A DNA stretch of 64,000 nucleotides from Nitrosopumilus sp. K4 (GCF_018128925.1 NZ_CP067007.1:1156164-1220163); one strand, 5' to 3'; positions 17,690-27,844 are shown, counted from the stretch's first letter. A program made the numbers and translations. Notes: generated by a model not told the origin, from the sequence alone.

Positions 17690-19267
17690 TTGTCGGGCAA
17701 ACGTATTGTATTGACTGCAGATCGTAGTTTAATGACAAATTACAGAGGAAATTTTCTTTATGGATTTATTGCCTGTGGGCCATACGAGGTTCTTCCAGAA
17801 TGGGTATTTGATAAAGTGTTTTGTCCTGCAGTAGAAACAGACCCAATTACAGGAGAAGTCAAAGTAGCCCAAGTTGGATTAAGAAGAGTAGAAAGTGCAC
17901 TATTACAAGGATACAACCGAGATGAAGTATTTGTAGCAAATCCAGAAATGTTAGAAAAATCAATTGGTCCAGATACCAAAGTGGTTGGAATTAATGTTAT
18001 GGATCCTCTAGGAATGGCCCCAGTTACAACTACAATGTCACCAGAAAAATTATCCTATGTTGCTATGAAATTTAAAAAAATGTGTGCAAGTATAATTCAG
18101 TTAAAGAAAAAATATGATTTTCATGTAGTAGTTGGTGGCAACGGGGCATGGGAGCTTGCAAAATCAGACAGAATGAAGATTCATGGAATTGACACAGTTG
18201 TTGTAGGCGAAGCAGATGAATTAGCTTTAGATTTGTTTAACGATTTAGAAAAAGGAGATGCCCCTGAATTAATGCATTGTTTTGTAAAAAACATACAAAA
18301 CATCCCAGAGATTGAAGGACCTACAATTAATTCACTAATTGAGGCCATGAGAGGATGTGGTAGAGGATGTGACTTTTGCGATGTCAACAAAAGATCAAAG
18401 AAAGATTTACCAGTAGACAGGCTTCAAAGAGAAGCAAAAATTAACTTAGATTATGGATTCGATTCTGTTTGGTTGCACTCAGATGAGATGCTACTTTACG
18501 GATGCGATAACAGAGATTTCATACCAAACAGAGATGCAATTACAGACCTTTGGAAGAGCCTTAAAGGATTAGGAGCTAATTTTATTGGAACAACACATAT
18601 GACATTTTCAGCAGTAGCAGCTGATCCAGTGTTAATGCAACAAATTTCAAAAATTAACAAACAAGATGAAACTGGAAGATGGCTTGCAACTAATTTAGGA
18701 ATTGAAACTGTAGCACCAAAGATGGTCAAAAAACATTTGGGTGTAAAGACAAGACCATTTGCACCAGAAGAATGGGGCAGTGTTGTAAGAGAAGGTGCAA
18801 AAATTCTAAATGAAAATCATTGGTTCCCTGCAGCAACTATCATCATAGGTTGGCCAGATGAAACACCAGATGATGTTCAATATACGATTGATATGATGAG
18901 TGACTTTAGACAGATGAATTTTAGAGGTTTAGTTGCACCATTATTGTATCAAGACTTTAGTGAGAAAAACTCAATGCATTTTGGAAATCTCAATGAGGCA
19001 CAGTTTACCCTCTTTTGGAAATGCTGGGAGAATAATCTCAGGGTAATCAACGATATCATCCCAATCATCCTGAGAAACAAAACATATGGTCCACCAATGA
19101 AAGTTTTCATGTATGGAATTTTGAAAGCAGGTACTTGGGCAATAATGAGATACTTGCGTGGATTATGCAAAGATCTTTTCAACGGCAGAACGCCCGATGA
19201 GATCATAGACAAGTATGCCAGAAGCAGATCAGTGTCTGCACCAAAAATTCAAACAAAGAAATTATAG
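17690..19267 (+). CDS. B12-binding-domain radical SAM protein, candidate GDGT ring synthase (Grs-like)
   Basis: A 525-residue protein. The N-terminal part (about 60-200) looks like a cobalamin-binding Rossmann domain (VVGINVMDPLG...FHVVVGGNGAWEL). The radical SAM cluster motif CGRGCDFCD (C-x3-C-x2-C) is near residue 225. A partial TIM barrel (DSVWLHSDEMLLYG, GTTHMTFSAVAADP, IIIGWPDETPDD) and an all-helical C-terminus follow. The usual B12 DxHxxG histidine motif is not evident. Size and architecture match archaeal Grs enzymes that build cyclopentane rings in GDGT lipids; that role is inference, and other radical SAM methylase-like functions remain possible. Start is TTG; an ATG at 17680 is out of frame. 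Confidence 0.75.
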   Translation: MSGKRIVLTADRSLMTNYRGNFLYGFIACGPYEVLPEWVFDKVFCPAVETDPITGEVKVAQVGLRRVESALLQGYNRDEVFVANPEMLEKSIGPDTKVVGINVMDPLGMAPVTTTMSPEKLSYVAMKFKKMCASIIQLKKKYDFHVVVGGNGAWELAKSDRMKIHGIDTVVVGEADELALDLFNDLEKGDAPELMHCFVKNIQNIPEIEGPTINSLIEAMRGCGRGCDFCDVNKRSKKDLPVDRLQREAKINLDYGFDSVWLHSDEMLLYGCDNRDFIPNRDAITDLWKSLKGLGANFIGTTHMTFSAVAADPVLMQQISKINKQDETGRWLATNLGIETVAPKMVKKHLGVKTRPFAPEEWGSVVREGAKILNENHWFPAATIIIGWPDETPDDVQYTIDMMSDFRQMNFRGLVAPLLYQDFSEKNSMHFGNLNEAQFTLFWKCWENNLRVINDIIPIILRNKTYGPPMKVFMYGILKAGTWAIMRYLRGLCKDLFNGRTPDEIIDKYARSRSVSAPKIQTKKL

Positions 19268-19585
19268 ATGTTCAATAGCCTTGTCAGCTATTGTGTTTCT
19301 TTTTGGAGTCAAAGAAATAAAGTAGTTTTTATCTGCTCGTTCAATTCCTTCAACTTTTTTGTATGATTTTGAGGTCACATCAAATTCATAAATTCCTGGT
19401 TCAAGAGTTCCTTTTGCATAAATCATCAGATATGTATCGCCAGTAGATGGACTCAAGGGAATAAATGCCATGACATATCCTTTGTAGGAGTTTATAGGCA
19501 TAGTATTTTTCATTGGAGGCGCAGCTGAGGCCATATATAGAAAGATGTCTTCGATGGTGTCAAATTCCTCATATTCAACTTGCAT
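19262..19585 (-). CDS. Conserved-looking hypothetical protein, 107 residues
   Basis: A soluble-looking mixed alpha/beta protein with no signal peptide or membrane segment. Features are an acidic N-terminus (VEYEEFDTIEDIF) and a central beta stretch (GYVMAFIPLSPSTGDTYLMIYAKG). I do not recognise the family. The last codons overlap the convergent radical SAM gene by 6 bases, so termination of the two genes is intertwined. Confidence 0.7.
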   Translation of the reverse strand: MQVEYEEFDTIEDIFLYMASAAPPMKNTMPINSYKGYVMAFIPLSPSTGDTYLMIYAKGTLEPGIYEFDVTSKSYKKVEGIERADKNYFISLTPKRNTIADKAIEHL

Positions 19586-19651
19586 GAGAAATAGTGATTT
19601 GTTTCAGTATAATAAGTTAGAGTGGTTTTTGTGAAAAAATACCAAAAATTA

Positions 19652-19810
19652 TCACGGATTATTGGATTTTGACTTTTTGTTTTTTATGACTTTGACAATT
19701 ACTGCAACAGCAAGAATCATAGCAACAATAAAGAAAGCAATTTCTCCAATTTCAAAAGTCAGCAAGTACAAAGAAGAAATTATTGCAAATAAGAGATTTT
19801 CAACAAACAT
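19652..19810 (-). CDS. Small membrane protein, 52 residues
   Basis: The frame ATG 19810 to TGA 19652 encodes two hydrophobic segments (about 5-18 and 22-41) followed by a strongly basic tail (KVIKNKKSKSNNP). The hydrophobicity pattern plus a Lys-rich inside tail is what a real small membrane protein shows. The competing plus-strand frame (19662-19850) gives an unremarkable sequence and is probably its shadow. Function unknown. Confidence 0.55.
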   Translation of the reverse strand: MFVENLLFAIISSLYLLTFEIGEIAFFIVAMILAVAVIVKVIKNKKSKSNNP

Positions 19811-19933
19811 GCAAACACCTAATCAACTTTCTAGAGAGAACATCAATTGATGATCCCTTCTAGGTTGTTGGCGTGCAAACCAATTAAACATCAAAAAAGA
19901 TTGTTTGGCATTAAATGTTTTGAATGTAAAGGA

Positions 19934-20911
<978 letters not shown>

Positions 20912-20965
20912 TTTGAATCTGGTTTGAGAGTATTTATGTATTCAATGAAAGAAAAATTGACCTGA

Positions 20966-23900
20966 TTATACTCGAATTATACCTTTTTTGACTAAGTATT
21001 GAATTGATTTTATAAAATCACTATCAGAGATTTTGTTGTCTGACCACCATCTTGCATTATTCTTTACCCAATCTGGAATAGATCTTTCTGTTGATGAGTT
21101 TCTTTCAGTAGGAGATATTGAAATTATTCCTTCATCAATCAAGTGTTCAAGACTTTCAGCAAATTCACTATCAGACACAGTAGAAGAAGACCACCATCTT
21201 GCATTATTCTTTACCCAATCTGGAATATGAGGGTCATGTACAACAAATGAAACAGTTCCAACATTCACACCACTATGAGAAAGTATTATCTTGTAAGTTC
21301 CAGTTAACGAATTTTCATTTATTGAAAAAACGGTTCTGTATCCCCCACCGCTTGAAAGTGTTGCAGCAAAGTCCTGAATTATTCCATCAGGTCCTGTAAG
21401 CGTGATAGTTAGTGGAACGCCTCTCTTATGATTTGTCAAACTTCCAGACAAGAAGATCTCTTCAATATTTCCTGAGATAGGCTTTTGAACACTAGTACTA
21501 CTCAGAACAGGATTTGATGAAAAAGAAGTCGTAGATTTGCTACGTAGTAAGCTAAAGATGTTAGAATTTCCAGAGCTGTCACGAGAGTCATGATATTTTG
21601 CATCAAGACTGCCTCCAGCAGTTGAGATTAATTTTGTTCCAGATTTGTCACAAATTTTAGATGGCATTTTGAAAACGCCTGTAAAAACTCCAGAATTTGG
21701 AGAAGTTTCAACCAGGGTAAAACCAGTATCGGCCAAACCTCCATGTTCTACTCCATCTACAGTACATCTTTTGTATCGTATGTCTTTGATTAGCACTTCA
21801 AGTAGAACAGTTCCATCTTTTCCAACAGTATCAACATATGGAGAGTTCGGATCATCAATTACAAAGTAGATATCAACTACATCATTTTTCAAATTAAGAT
21901 CAGGATCATTTAGGGTCAGAGTAACTGGTTGACCAAATCTAAATGAAGATGAGCTTGCATATACAGTTCCAGAATTTGTGAATATATCAGATTTTGTTGA
22001 TGTTATAGTTGTAATGCCAACTTGATCAAGATCAGAGTATGAAACTGAAATTCCTTCATCATCAATCAATCTATCAGTTACAATGAATTTTACTTGATCA
22101 TCAATTGGACGAATTGTTTGGATGAAATCAGAATCTAAAATGTTTAATTGGTTTGTTACTGCATACTCAATTGTACCAGTAAATTCTGAAGAGTTGTCAC
22201 TTGTTTCTTCTAGTTCAAATCTATAGATAGCATTATTGATAGTTGTACCATCATCTTCTATTCCAAAAGAAAAGAAATCAAAAACTACCGGTTGGTTATT
22301 TGGCTCATTTGAAATAATTCCTGATGAACCAAAATCAATGACAACAAAAACAGTTCCACTTTTACTTGAGATCGACTGAATGTCGTCATCATCTAATTGA
22401 AAAAATCCTTGGGACGAAGACAAATCTCCAGCGTCAACAAGAGTTACAGGAGACGAACCTAATGAGCCAAAAGAGAGTTGAATACTAGTATTTGAAAAAT
22501 CAGTCAGACCAAAGTCTTTCTCAAATGATCTAAAATCATAATTAAGCCAATTTGTCCCATCAATTCCTGAAGTGGATTGATCAATCAAAACAGAGTTTAA
22601 TTCCGAGGCAGAAAGCCCAAGATTAAAGGATATTTTCTCAAAAGAACCATTGGCAACATTTGAAGTGTCAATATGCAAAATGTCTGAATTGGTATCAGGT
22701 AATGAGGAATTTGCATCATCGCCTGTGGTCAAGGGATCTGCTGAAAGAGAAAAAAATTGGAAGTCAAATGCATTTTGTAAGGTTATTGGATTTCCAATTT
22801 GTAGGCTCGGAAGAAGCGCAGAATCACGGAAAACATCAAGATGATCCCTAGCGCCAGAATTGATGTTTTGATCAGGATCAATCAGAGACAATTTGTATTT
22901 AGTTCCAGGATTCAACTGTTGGGTACTAGAAACAATTGTCAATTGTGGTTCACCTATTGAAACTGACGCAGTAGAAAATCCGGTTAGAACAGACAAAGAC
23001 TTTCTATCATACTCTATTCTACCTGTTTGGCCTCTTGGGGCATTATCCAATATTTGTAGAATTGAATCATCGTTGTCATCTGCAGAATCAAATATTCCGG
23101 AATTTGGTCCATCTTCAACGAGTGTAATTATTTGTGAAAAAGAGTTCACACCATTTGTAATAGAATTTGTTGGCTGTTCAGAATTAACATCTAATTTCAT
23201 TATAGAACCTAAATCCAGAAATAATTTTCCATTATCTTCAAATCCCAAACTAGACAAAAAGGAGTTTAGGTTTACCAAGCCTGCTCCACCATTTGCAGAA
23301 TTTGCACCGTTGCTGTCAAATGCTTGATAAAATGTTGCAGAGTTTGAATCGATGTTAAATGTCCAAGAATCCTCATCTGTAGGATCTTGATTTAGTTGAA
23401 AATCAGTTAAAGTAAGAAACACTTCAGAGTTTTCAGGATATCGTTCTCTATCAATTTTTATTGAGATATTGTCACTTTCATCATATTCCAAGTCTACACT
23501 TTGTATACCTCCACCACGATTGTATTGAACTGTAACATCATCAAAGGAGAATAATTGGATTAACGGCCAAGCATCAGAATCAAGTCCAATTTGTCCTGAT
23601 GGAATGTTTGGATTGGTGTTGATGGATTTTGCATTTCGGACAACATTGTTTAGATTAGCTCCACTTGAGAGACTTCCAGTACATTGAGAAAATCCAGTAT
23701 TTCCATTTGTGAATCCCGAAATTCCAGAATCACGAGGAATGGAAAATCCATCAGTTTCCGATAGAGATATTCCAAAAACAGATGTTGCAGTGTTTCTGCT
23801 ACAGAAAACGCCAAAATCCAGACCTTTGCCAGGTAGTCCCACAGTAGAATCAGCAATCTTGGCTTTGTCGACATTTGCAAAATACGCATACCAGTTTCCA

Positions 23901-24163
23901 TCAGTTGCCTGAACCATCCTGAGAGTTTTTCCATTGATTGTTACATCAGGTTCTCCTTTGCCCTCATCGGTATCTTGTAGATTTGAATCTCGTATTACAA
24001 CTTCAACTACCATAGAGCCAGAAAAGCGATTGTTGAATTGCGGGTTTTCAGCAGAAACAAAGAGGTTTGGATTGCTTGCTGCGTCAGCATGGGTGACAGG
24101 AATTAAAGAAAATAGTGAAAATAACAAAAAAGCATGAAATATTTTCAAATCAATAAAAATCAT
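20966..24163 (-). CDS. Large S-layer-like surface protein with C-terminal WVKNNARWW repeats
   Basis: A 1065-residue exported protein. After a signal peptide (about 29 residues, ending HADAA), the N-terminal region NPNLFVSAENPQFNNRF...GKGEPDVTING...GNWYAYFANVDKA resembles the start of thaumarchaeal S-layer proteins. The middle has repeated beta modules, each with the T/S-PNSGIFD or PNSGVFTG motif and DPD(L/Q)N acidic loops that may bind calcium. The C-terminus has two copies of IPDWVKNNARWW followed by a helical segment (I/V)SDS(E/D)F. No transmembrane anchor is visible at the end. It could be the S-layer protein or a paralogue; the main AOA S-layer protein is usually longer. Confidence 0.8.
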   Translation of the reverse strand: MIFIDLKIFHAFLLFSLFSLIPVTHADAASNPNLFVSAENPQFNNRFSGSMVVEVVIRDSNLQDTDEGKGEPDVTINGKTLRMVQATDGNWYAYFANVDKAKIADSTVGLPGKGLDFGVFCSRNTATSVFGISLSETDGFSIPRDSGISGFTNGNTGFSQCTGSLSSGANLNNVVRNAKSINTNPNIPSGQIGLDSDAWPLIQLFSFDDVTVQYNRGGGIQSVDLEYDESDNISIKIDRERYPENSEVFLTLTDFQLNQDPTDEDSWTFNIDSNSATFYQAFDSNGANSANGGAGLVNLNSFLSSLGFEDNGKLFLDLGSIMKLDVNSEQPTNSITNGVNSFSQIITLVEDGPNSGIFDSADDNDDSILQILDNAPRGQTGRIEYDRKSLSVLTGFSTASVSIGEPQLTIVSSTQQLNPGTKYKLSLIDPDQNINSGARDHLDVFRDSALLPSLQIGNPITLQNAFDFQFFSLSADPLTTGDDANSSLPDTNSDILHIDTSNVANGSFEKISFNLGLSASELNSVLIDQSTSGIDGTNWLNYDFRSFEKDFGLTDFSNTSIQLSFGSLGSSPVTLVDAGDLSSSQGFFQLDDDDIQSISSKSGTVFVVIDFGSSGIISNEPNNQPVVFDFFSFGIEDDGTTINNAIYRFELEETSDNSSEFTGTIEYAVTNQLNILDSDFIQTIRPIDDQVKFIVTDRLIDDEGISVSYSDLDQVGITTITSTKSDIFTNSGTVYASSSSFRFGQPVTLTLNDPDLNLKNDVVDIYFVIDDPNSPYVDTVGKDGTVLLEVLIKDIRYKRCTVDGVEHGGLADTGFTLVETSPNSGVFTGVFKMPSKICDKSGTKLISTAGGSLDAKYHDSRDSSGNSNIFSLLRSKSTTSFSSNPVLSSTSVQKPISGNIEEIFLSGSLTNHKRGVPLTITLTGPDGIIQDFAATLSSGGGYRTVFSINENSLTGTYKIILSHSGVNVGTVSFVVHDPHIPDWVKNNARWWSSSTVSDSEFAESLEHLIDEGIISISPTERNSSTERSIPDWVKNNARWWSDNKISDSDFIKSIQYLVKKGIIRV
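21042..21080 (-). repeat. 39-bp exact direct repeat, copy A (WVKNNARWW module)
   Basis: Identical to 21189-21227. It encodes the IPDWVKNNARWW core of the C-terminal repeat in the S-layer-like protein. Confidence 0.9.
21189..21227 (-). repeat. 39-bp exact direct repeat, copy B
   Basis: Identical to 21042-21080 at DNA level, while the rest of each repeat module has diverged. Confidence 0.9.
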
Positions 24164-24217
24164 GCATTATCACAAATAATCTTGTCGTATGATTCCTCTT
24201 TAGAATAGTTGTAATAC

Positions 24218-25594
24218 ATGTTAAAACAACCCATAGGAGCAATGTTTGTTCAAAGAACTCGGGTTTTACAGATTTCACTTGTAGCTATATTCTCTGCGTT
24301 TATAGTAGAATTTGTGTTTGGAATAACCTCTAATAGTTTAGGACTAATCACAGACAGCATACATGCACTGTTAGATAGTGTTGTAACATTAGTTTTACTT
24401 TTAGCTGCCAGAATGGCGATAAAACCTCCAGATGAAGAACATACCTATGGACATGGCAAAGTAGAGTCACTCGGAGGGTTAATTGGAGGAATAGCAATTT
24501 TTCTTATTGCAATATTTTTCATTTACGAATCCATCCAGAGATTGCAAAGTCCACCGCCAAGCATACTACCTGGAATGTTTGCGATAATTGGAGGATTATA
24601 CACTATAGGGATTGACATTTTTAGGATCGCTTTACTGCGAAGATCAATTAAGAGAATCGGAGGAAGTACACTCAAGGCAGATTTCTACCATGCTTTCATG
24701 GATTTAGGGTCTACAGGAGTGGCAATAGGAGGAATAGTATTTGCAATGTACGGGTTTTACAGTGGTGACTTTATTGCAGCATTAATTTTAGGAGTTGTCC
24801 TAGCAATTCTAAGCATAAAACTCGTTTACAAGACAGCACAAGATCTTACTGACATAATTTCTCCAGACCTTGTCAAAAAGGTTAGAGATATCGTGACAAG
24901 TACAGAAGGAGTAATTGATGCAGATGCAATTCTAATGCGAAGATCAGGAGATACGATTTTTGCAGACATTACAATTTCATTAAGAGGAGATGCAAGTTTT
25001 GAAAACGCTCATGAAATTAGTGACAAAGTAGAAGCCAATATCAAAGAGAAAATTTCAAATGCATCAATAACCATTCATTTTGAACCAGATTGGAAAAATG
25101 TACCATTAGATGCAAAAATTCACGACATTGCAAAAAACATACCAGGTGTAAAAGGGGTTCATAATGTTAGCACACATAAGTCAAAAGGAAAGACATTTGC
25201 AAATTTGCATGTAATGGTAGACAGAGAAATCAATCTGTATTCAGCACATAAAATTTCTGAGACAGTAGAAGAAAGCATTCAAAAAAGCATACCCAAAGTT
25301 GAACATGTTACAATTCATTTAGAACCATTTTTGACTATACCAAAAAATTTCAACGTAGAAGACAAGGAAACTGAAACAAGGATTCGTAGAATTCTAGAAA
25401 AATATCCAGAAATTAAAAAAATAGGGAGAATAGTTTCGTTAAATTTTGAGAATATTCTTAAAATCGATATTGATTGTTCTTTTGATAGAGACTTGTCCAT
25501 TGAGAAGGTTCATGACATAACATCAAAGATAGAACATATCATCAGAGCAGAAATAAAAAATGCAGTAATTACAATTCATCCCGAACCCATATGA
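24218..25594 (+). CDS. Cation diffusion facilitator with three cytoplasmic repeat domains
   Basis: A 458-residue CDF exporter. Six membrane segments span about residues 15-205, with two H-x3-D metal-binding pairs: H49/D53 (SIHALLDS) and H158/D162 (FYHAFMDLG). HD/HD sites are typical of zinc/cadmium CDFs. The C-terminal half holds three consecutive homologous cytoplasmic domains (about 210-288, 289-370, 371-458), each ending with a pattern like ITIHxEP; usual CDF proteins have one. It probably uses proton antiport to expel divalent metal. An internal ATG nine codons in is a possible alternative start. It is convergent with the ZIP gene, with adjacent stops. Confidence 0.88.
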   Translation: MLKQPIGAMFVQRTRVLQISLVAIFSAFIVEFVFGITSNSLGLITDSIHALLDSVVTLVLLLAARMAIKPPDEEHTYGHGKVESLGGLIGGIAIFLIAIFFIYESIQRLQSPPPSILPGMFAIIGGLYTIGIDIFRIALLRRSIKRIGGSTLKADFYHAFMDLGSTGVAIGGIVFAMYGFYSGDFIAALILGVVLAILSIKLVYKTAQDLTDIISPDLVKKVRDIVTSTEGVIDADAILMRRSGDTIFADITISLRGDASFENAHEISDKVEANIKEKISNASITIHFEPDWKNVPLDAKIHDIAKNIPGVKGVHNVSTHKSKGKTFANLHVMVDREINLYSAHKISETVEESIQKSIPKVEHVTIHLEPFLTIPKNFNVEDKETETRIRRILEKYPEIKKIGRIVSLNFENILKIDIDCSFDRDLSIEKVHDITSKIEHIIRAEIKNAVITIHPEPI

Positions 25595-26773
25595 CTAGAT
25601 CAAAATACTTGTCAAATACATAATTAGCATTCCAAGTGCAAATCCAGAGACTGCTGCAGAACTTGATAGAGTCCCGTCTCCTTCCTCACGTATCCATTTG
25701 AGAATAACTACAATGACCTGAAAAATTGCCCCGGCGCCAATTGACAGAAAAATGACCGCAGATAAAGGAGAGTAACTAAAACCTCCCATCCAGCCTCCAA
25801 AAATGGCAGGAGAACCTGCAATCAACCCCAACAGAATTAGTTTTCCTACCTGTAATTTACCGCGTGACATCGGAGCTGCTATGGCTAATCCTTCAGTAGT
25901 ATTGTGCAATGCAAATCCAACTATCAAAAATGTGCTAAATGCAATGGAACCCAAACCGACTGCAGCACCTATTGCAAGACCCTCACCAAAATTATGCAAT
26001 CCAATTCCAATTGCAATCATTAATCCAATTGCAACAGGCTTGGAAATTTTTAGAGAATCAGCTTTACTTGTTAGTTTTTCAGAAGCATAGTAAAGTCCCA
26101 AAAAAGAAAGCACAGTTGTTGTTGCAATAAGCAAAACGCCGTTAAAACTACCACCTAAATTTTCTGCTGTAATATCAAATGCTTCTTCAACAGAATCTAT
26201 TGCTAAAAACAACAAGAGGCCAGCCGTCAATGCGAGAAAGAAATGATATTTGTTTTTGCTGATTTTTTTGATAAAGGGCAACCAAAGCAAACCAATCATC
26301 ACAGGCACAATCCCTACATATGTTCCAATAATTGCAAAAAATCCTACAAACTCTAAATCAGGTTTTAATGCAGGAGCTGCTGCCTCTATCTCTTTTTCAA
26401 ATCTTGTACCGTCATCAATTGTCAATCCAATAATATATGGTTCTGCCTCATTCCATTCAAAAGGGATTCTCACCAGTGCAGTTTCATATCGTTCCAAAAA
26501 TCCATCAGGTTCTATTGCTGCAGGTTGAATTCTGTCATTGACATCGGCCATAGTAATTTGTACTGGAATGGGACCAGTGTTTCTTACAGTTACATGGATC
26601 TCAGATTTTTGAAAATCAACTTTTTCCATATTTATTTCAGGTAAAGGAATACCAAGATCTAACAAGTCTGCACCAGGTCCAAAAATATAGGCAATCATCA
26701 AGACTACAAAAACAAATGGAATCACACCACTTGCAATAACTCGGCCTCTTGAGGTCGTATTGTTAGTTTCCAT
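25595..26773 (-). CDS. ZIP-family metal transporter with extracytoplasmic N-terminal domain
   Basis: A 392-residue membrane protein. An N-terminal membrane helix (about 13-32) is followed by a ~110-residue beta-rich outside domain. The ZIP core of about eight helices comes next, with the metal-site motifs HNFGEGLAIGAAVG and HNTTEGLAIAAP. ZIP proteins import Zn, Fe or Mn. The extra N-terminal domain is unusual for short ZIPs. The start overlaps the multicopper oxidase stop by 11 bases, so the two are translated from one mRNA, which suggests oxidase-linked uptake. Confidence 0.88.
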   Translation of the reverse strand: METNNTTSRGRVIASGVIPFVFVVLMIAYIFGPGADLLDLGIPLPEINMEKVDFQKSEIHVTVRNTGPIPVQITMADVNDRIQPAAIEPDGFLERYETALVRIPFEWNEAEPYIIGLTIDDGTRFEKEIEAAAPALKPDLEFVGFFAIIGTYVGIVPVMIGLLWLPFIKKISKNKYHFFLALTAGLLLFLAIDSVEEAFDITAENLGGSFNGVLLIATTTVLSFLGLYYASEKLTSKADSLKISKPVAIGLMIAIGIGLHNFGEGLAIGAAVGLGSIAFSTFLIVGFALHNTTEGLAIAAPMSRGKLQVGKLILLGLIAGSPAIFGGWMGGFSYSPLSAVIFLSIGAGAIFQVIVVILKWIREEGDGTLSSSAAVSGFALGMLIMYLTSILI

Positions 26774-27812
26774 ATTGTTCTCCCTGTGATTTTACAGAGT
26801 CTTTTACCATAAACAATCCCACCCAGCCTTTTTCAGAAAATTCTACCTTGTGGGCATGAAAGAGATATTTTCCTGGATAGTCATATTGAAATTCCATGAT
26901 TCCACGCTCAGTTTGAGACAATGTTATCATATCAGTATAGGTTGATGGCACCAAATCAGTGCCAGTTGGATAGTATTGGTATAGATTTCCATGTAGGTGA
27001 AAATTGTTTATCGGATCAAACTCAACCATATTCACTACATAGATTCTAATCAATTCGCCAGTGTTGATTTGAATTGGATGATGCTGATAATAGAACGGAA
27101 TAGTGTTTGCAGCATAAAAATTATTTTCTGTATCAAAATCCGTATCAAAACCATTTAGAACCATCACCATCTCATCAGCTGGTGCTCGCCCTTCTTTAGG
27201 ATCAACAATAAAAACACCATACAATCCATGAACAATATGTTCTTCTAATGGCATCACATGGCAATGATATGGATGCACACCTGCTGGACCAGCAACAAAC
27301 TCATAAGTAAATTGTCCACCGTTACCTCCAACAATCTCAAACACACCATCCATTTCGGCCTGATGAATTCCGTGAAAATGCATTGTATGTGATTTGGATC
27401 CATTATTAACAAAATGGATTCTTACCAGATCACCTTCTGTTGCACGAATGGTAGGACCAGGAACAGTTCCATTAAAAGTCCAAACATTATAAAACACACC
27501 GGGAGATATTTCTTGAATTTTATCATCTTCAGCAATTATCGTATATTCTCTGATAGTTTGACCGCTTTCAGATTCTGATACTCGTCCATATTCAAAATTT
27601 CGCAAAAACGCATCAGGATCAAAATCTACTGTTGAAACAGAATAAACTGGATCTAATATCTCACCAGAAGTTTGAATAACCTGACCTGAATGAGTAACAA
27701 ATGTTTTTTCTTCTAATTGGGCATTTGAAAAGACAGGTAATAAGATCATCACAGATAATCCCAATATAGCAAACAAGGAAATTCCCATTACAAGTGTCCT
27801 ACTAGTAATCAT
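26763..27812 (-). CDS. Two-domain multicopper oxidase
   Basis: A 349-residue exported cupredoxin protein with an N-terminal hydrophobic signal (about 8-30). Four HxH motifs supply a trinuclear copper cluster: H145/H147 (HFHGIH), H183/H185 (HCH), H272/H274 (HLHG) and H319/H321 (HAH). The type 1 copper is in domain 1 (C184, H192); the axial position, Met in nitrite reductase, is Leu197 here. The second domain has no type 1 Cys. This fits a type C-like two-domain laccase and argues against classical NirK. Substrate could be Cu(I), Fe(II), Mn(II) or organic; the cotranscribed ZIP transporter suggests metal oxidation. Confidence 0.88.
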   Translation of the reverse strand: MITSRTLVMGISLFAILGLSVMILLPVFSNAQLEEKTFVTHSGQVIQTSGEILDPVYSVSTVDFDPDAFLRNFEYGRVSESESGQTIREYTIIAEDDKIQEISPGVFYNVWTFNGTVPGPTIRATEGDLVRIHFVNNGSKSHTMHFHGIHQAEMDGVFEIVGGNGGQFTYEFVAGPAGVHPYHCHVMPLEEHIVHGLYGVFIVDPKEGRAPADEMVMVLNGFDTDFDTENNFYAANTIPFYYQHHPIQINTGELIRIYVVNMVEFDPINNFHLHGNLYQYYPTGTDLVPSTYTDMITLSQTERGIMEFQYDYPGKYLFHAHKVEFSEKGWVGLFMVKDSVKSQGEQYGN

Positions 27813-27832
27813 AGTTCAGAATCAACCGGTTC

Positions 27833-27843
27833 TTTATTTAAAA
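27833..27843 (-). promoter_or_regulatory. TATA box of the multicopper oxidase-ZIP operon
   Basis: Read on the minus strand this is TTTTAAATAAA, about 21-31 bases before the ATG at 27812. It implies a leaderless mRNA. A palindrome lies directly upstream. Confidence 0.65.
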
Positions 27844-27844
27844 T

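Noticed and set aside
19662-19850. 62-residue plus-strand frame
   Set aside because: The opposite strand encodes a clear two-helix membrane protein with a basic tail; this frame looks like its shadow.
26763-27812. Copper nitrite reductase (NirK) as the product
   Set aside because: Four HxH motifs and an axial Leu fit a two-domain oxidase better than NirK.
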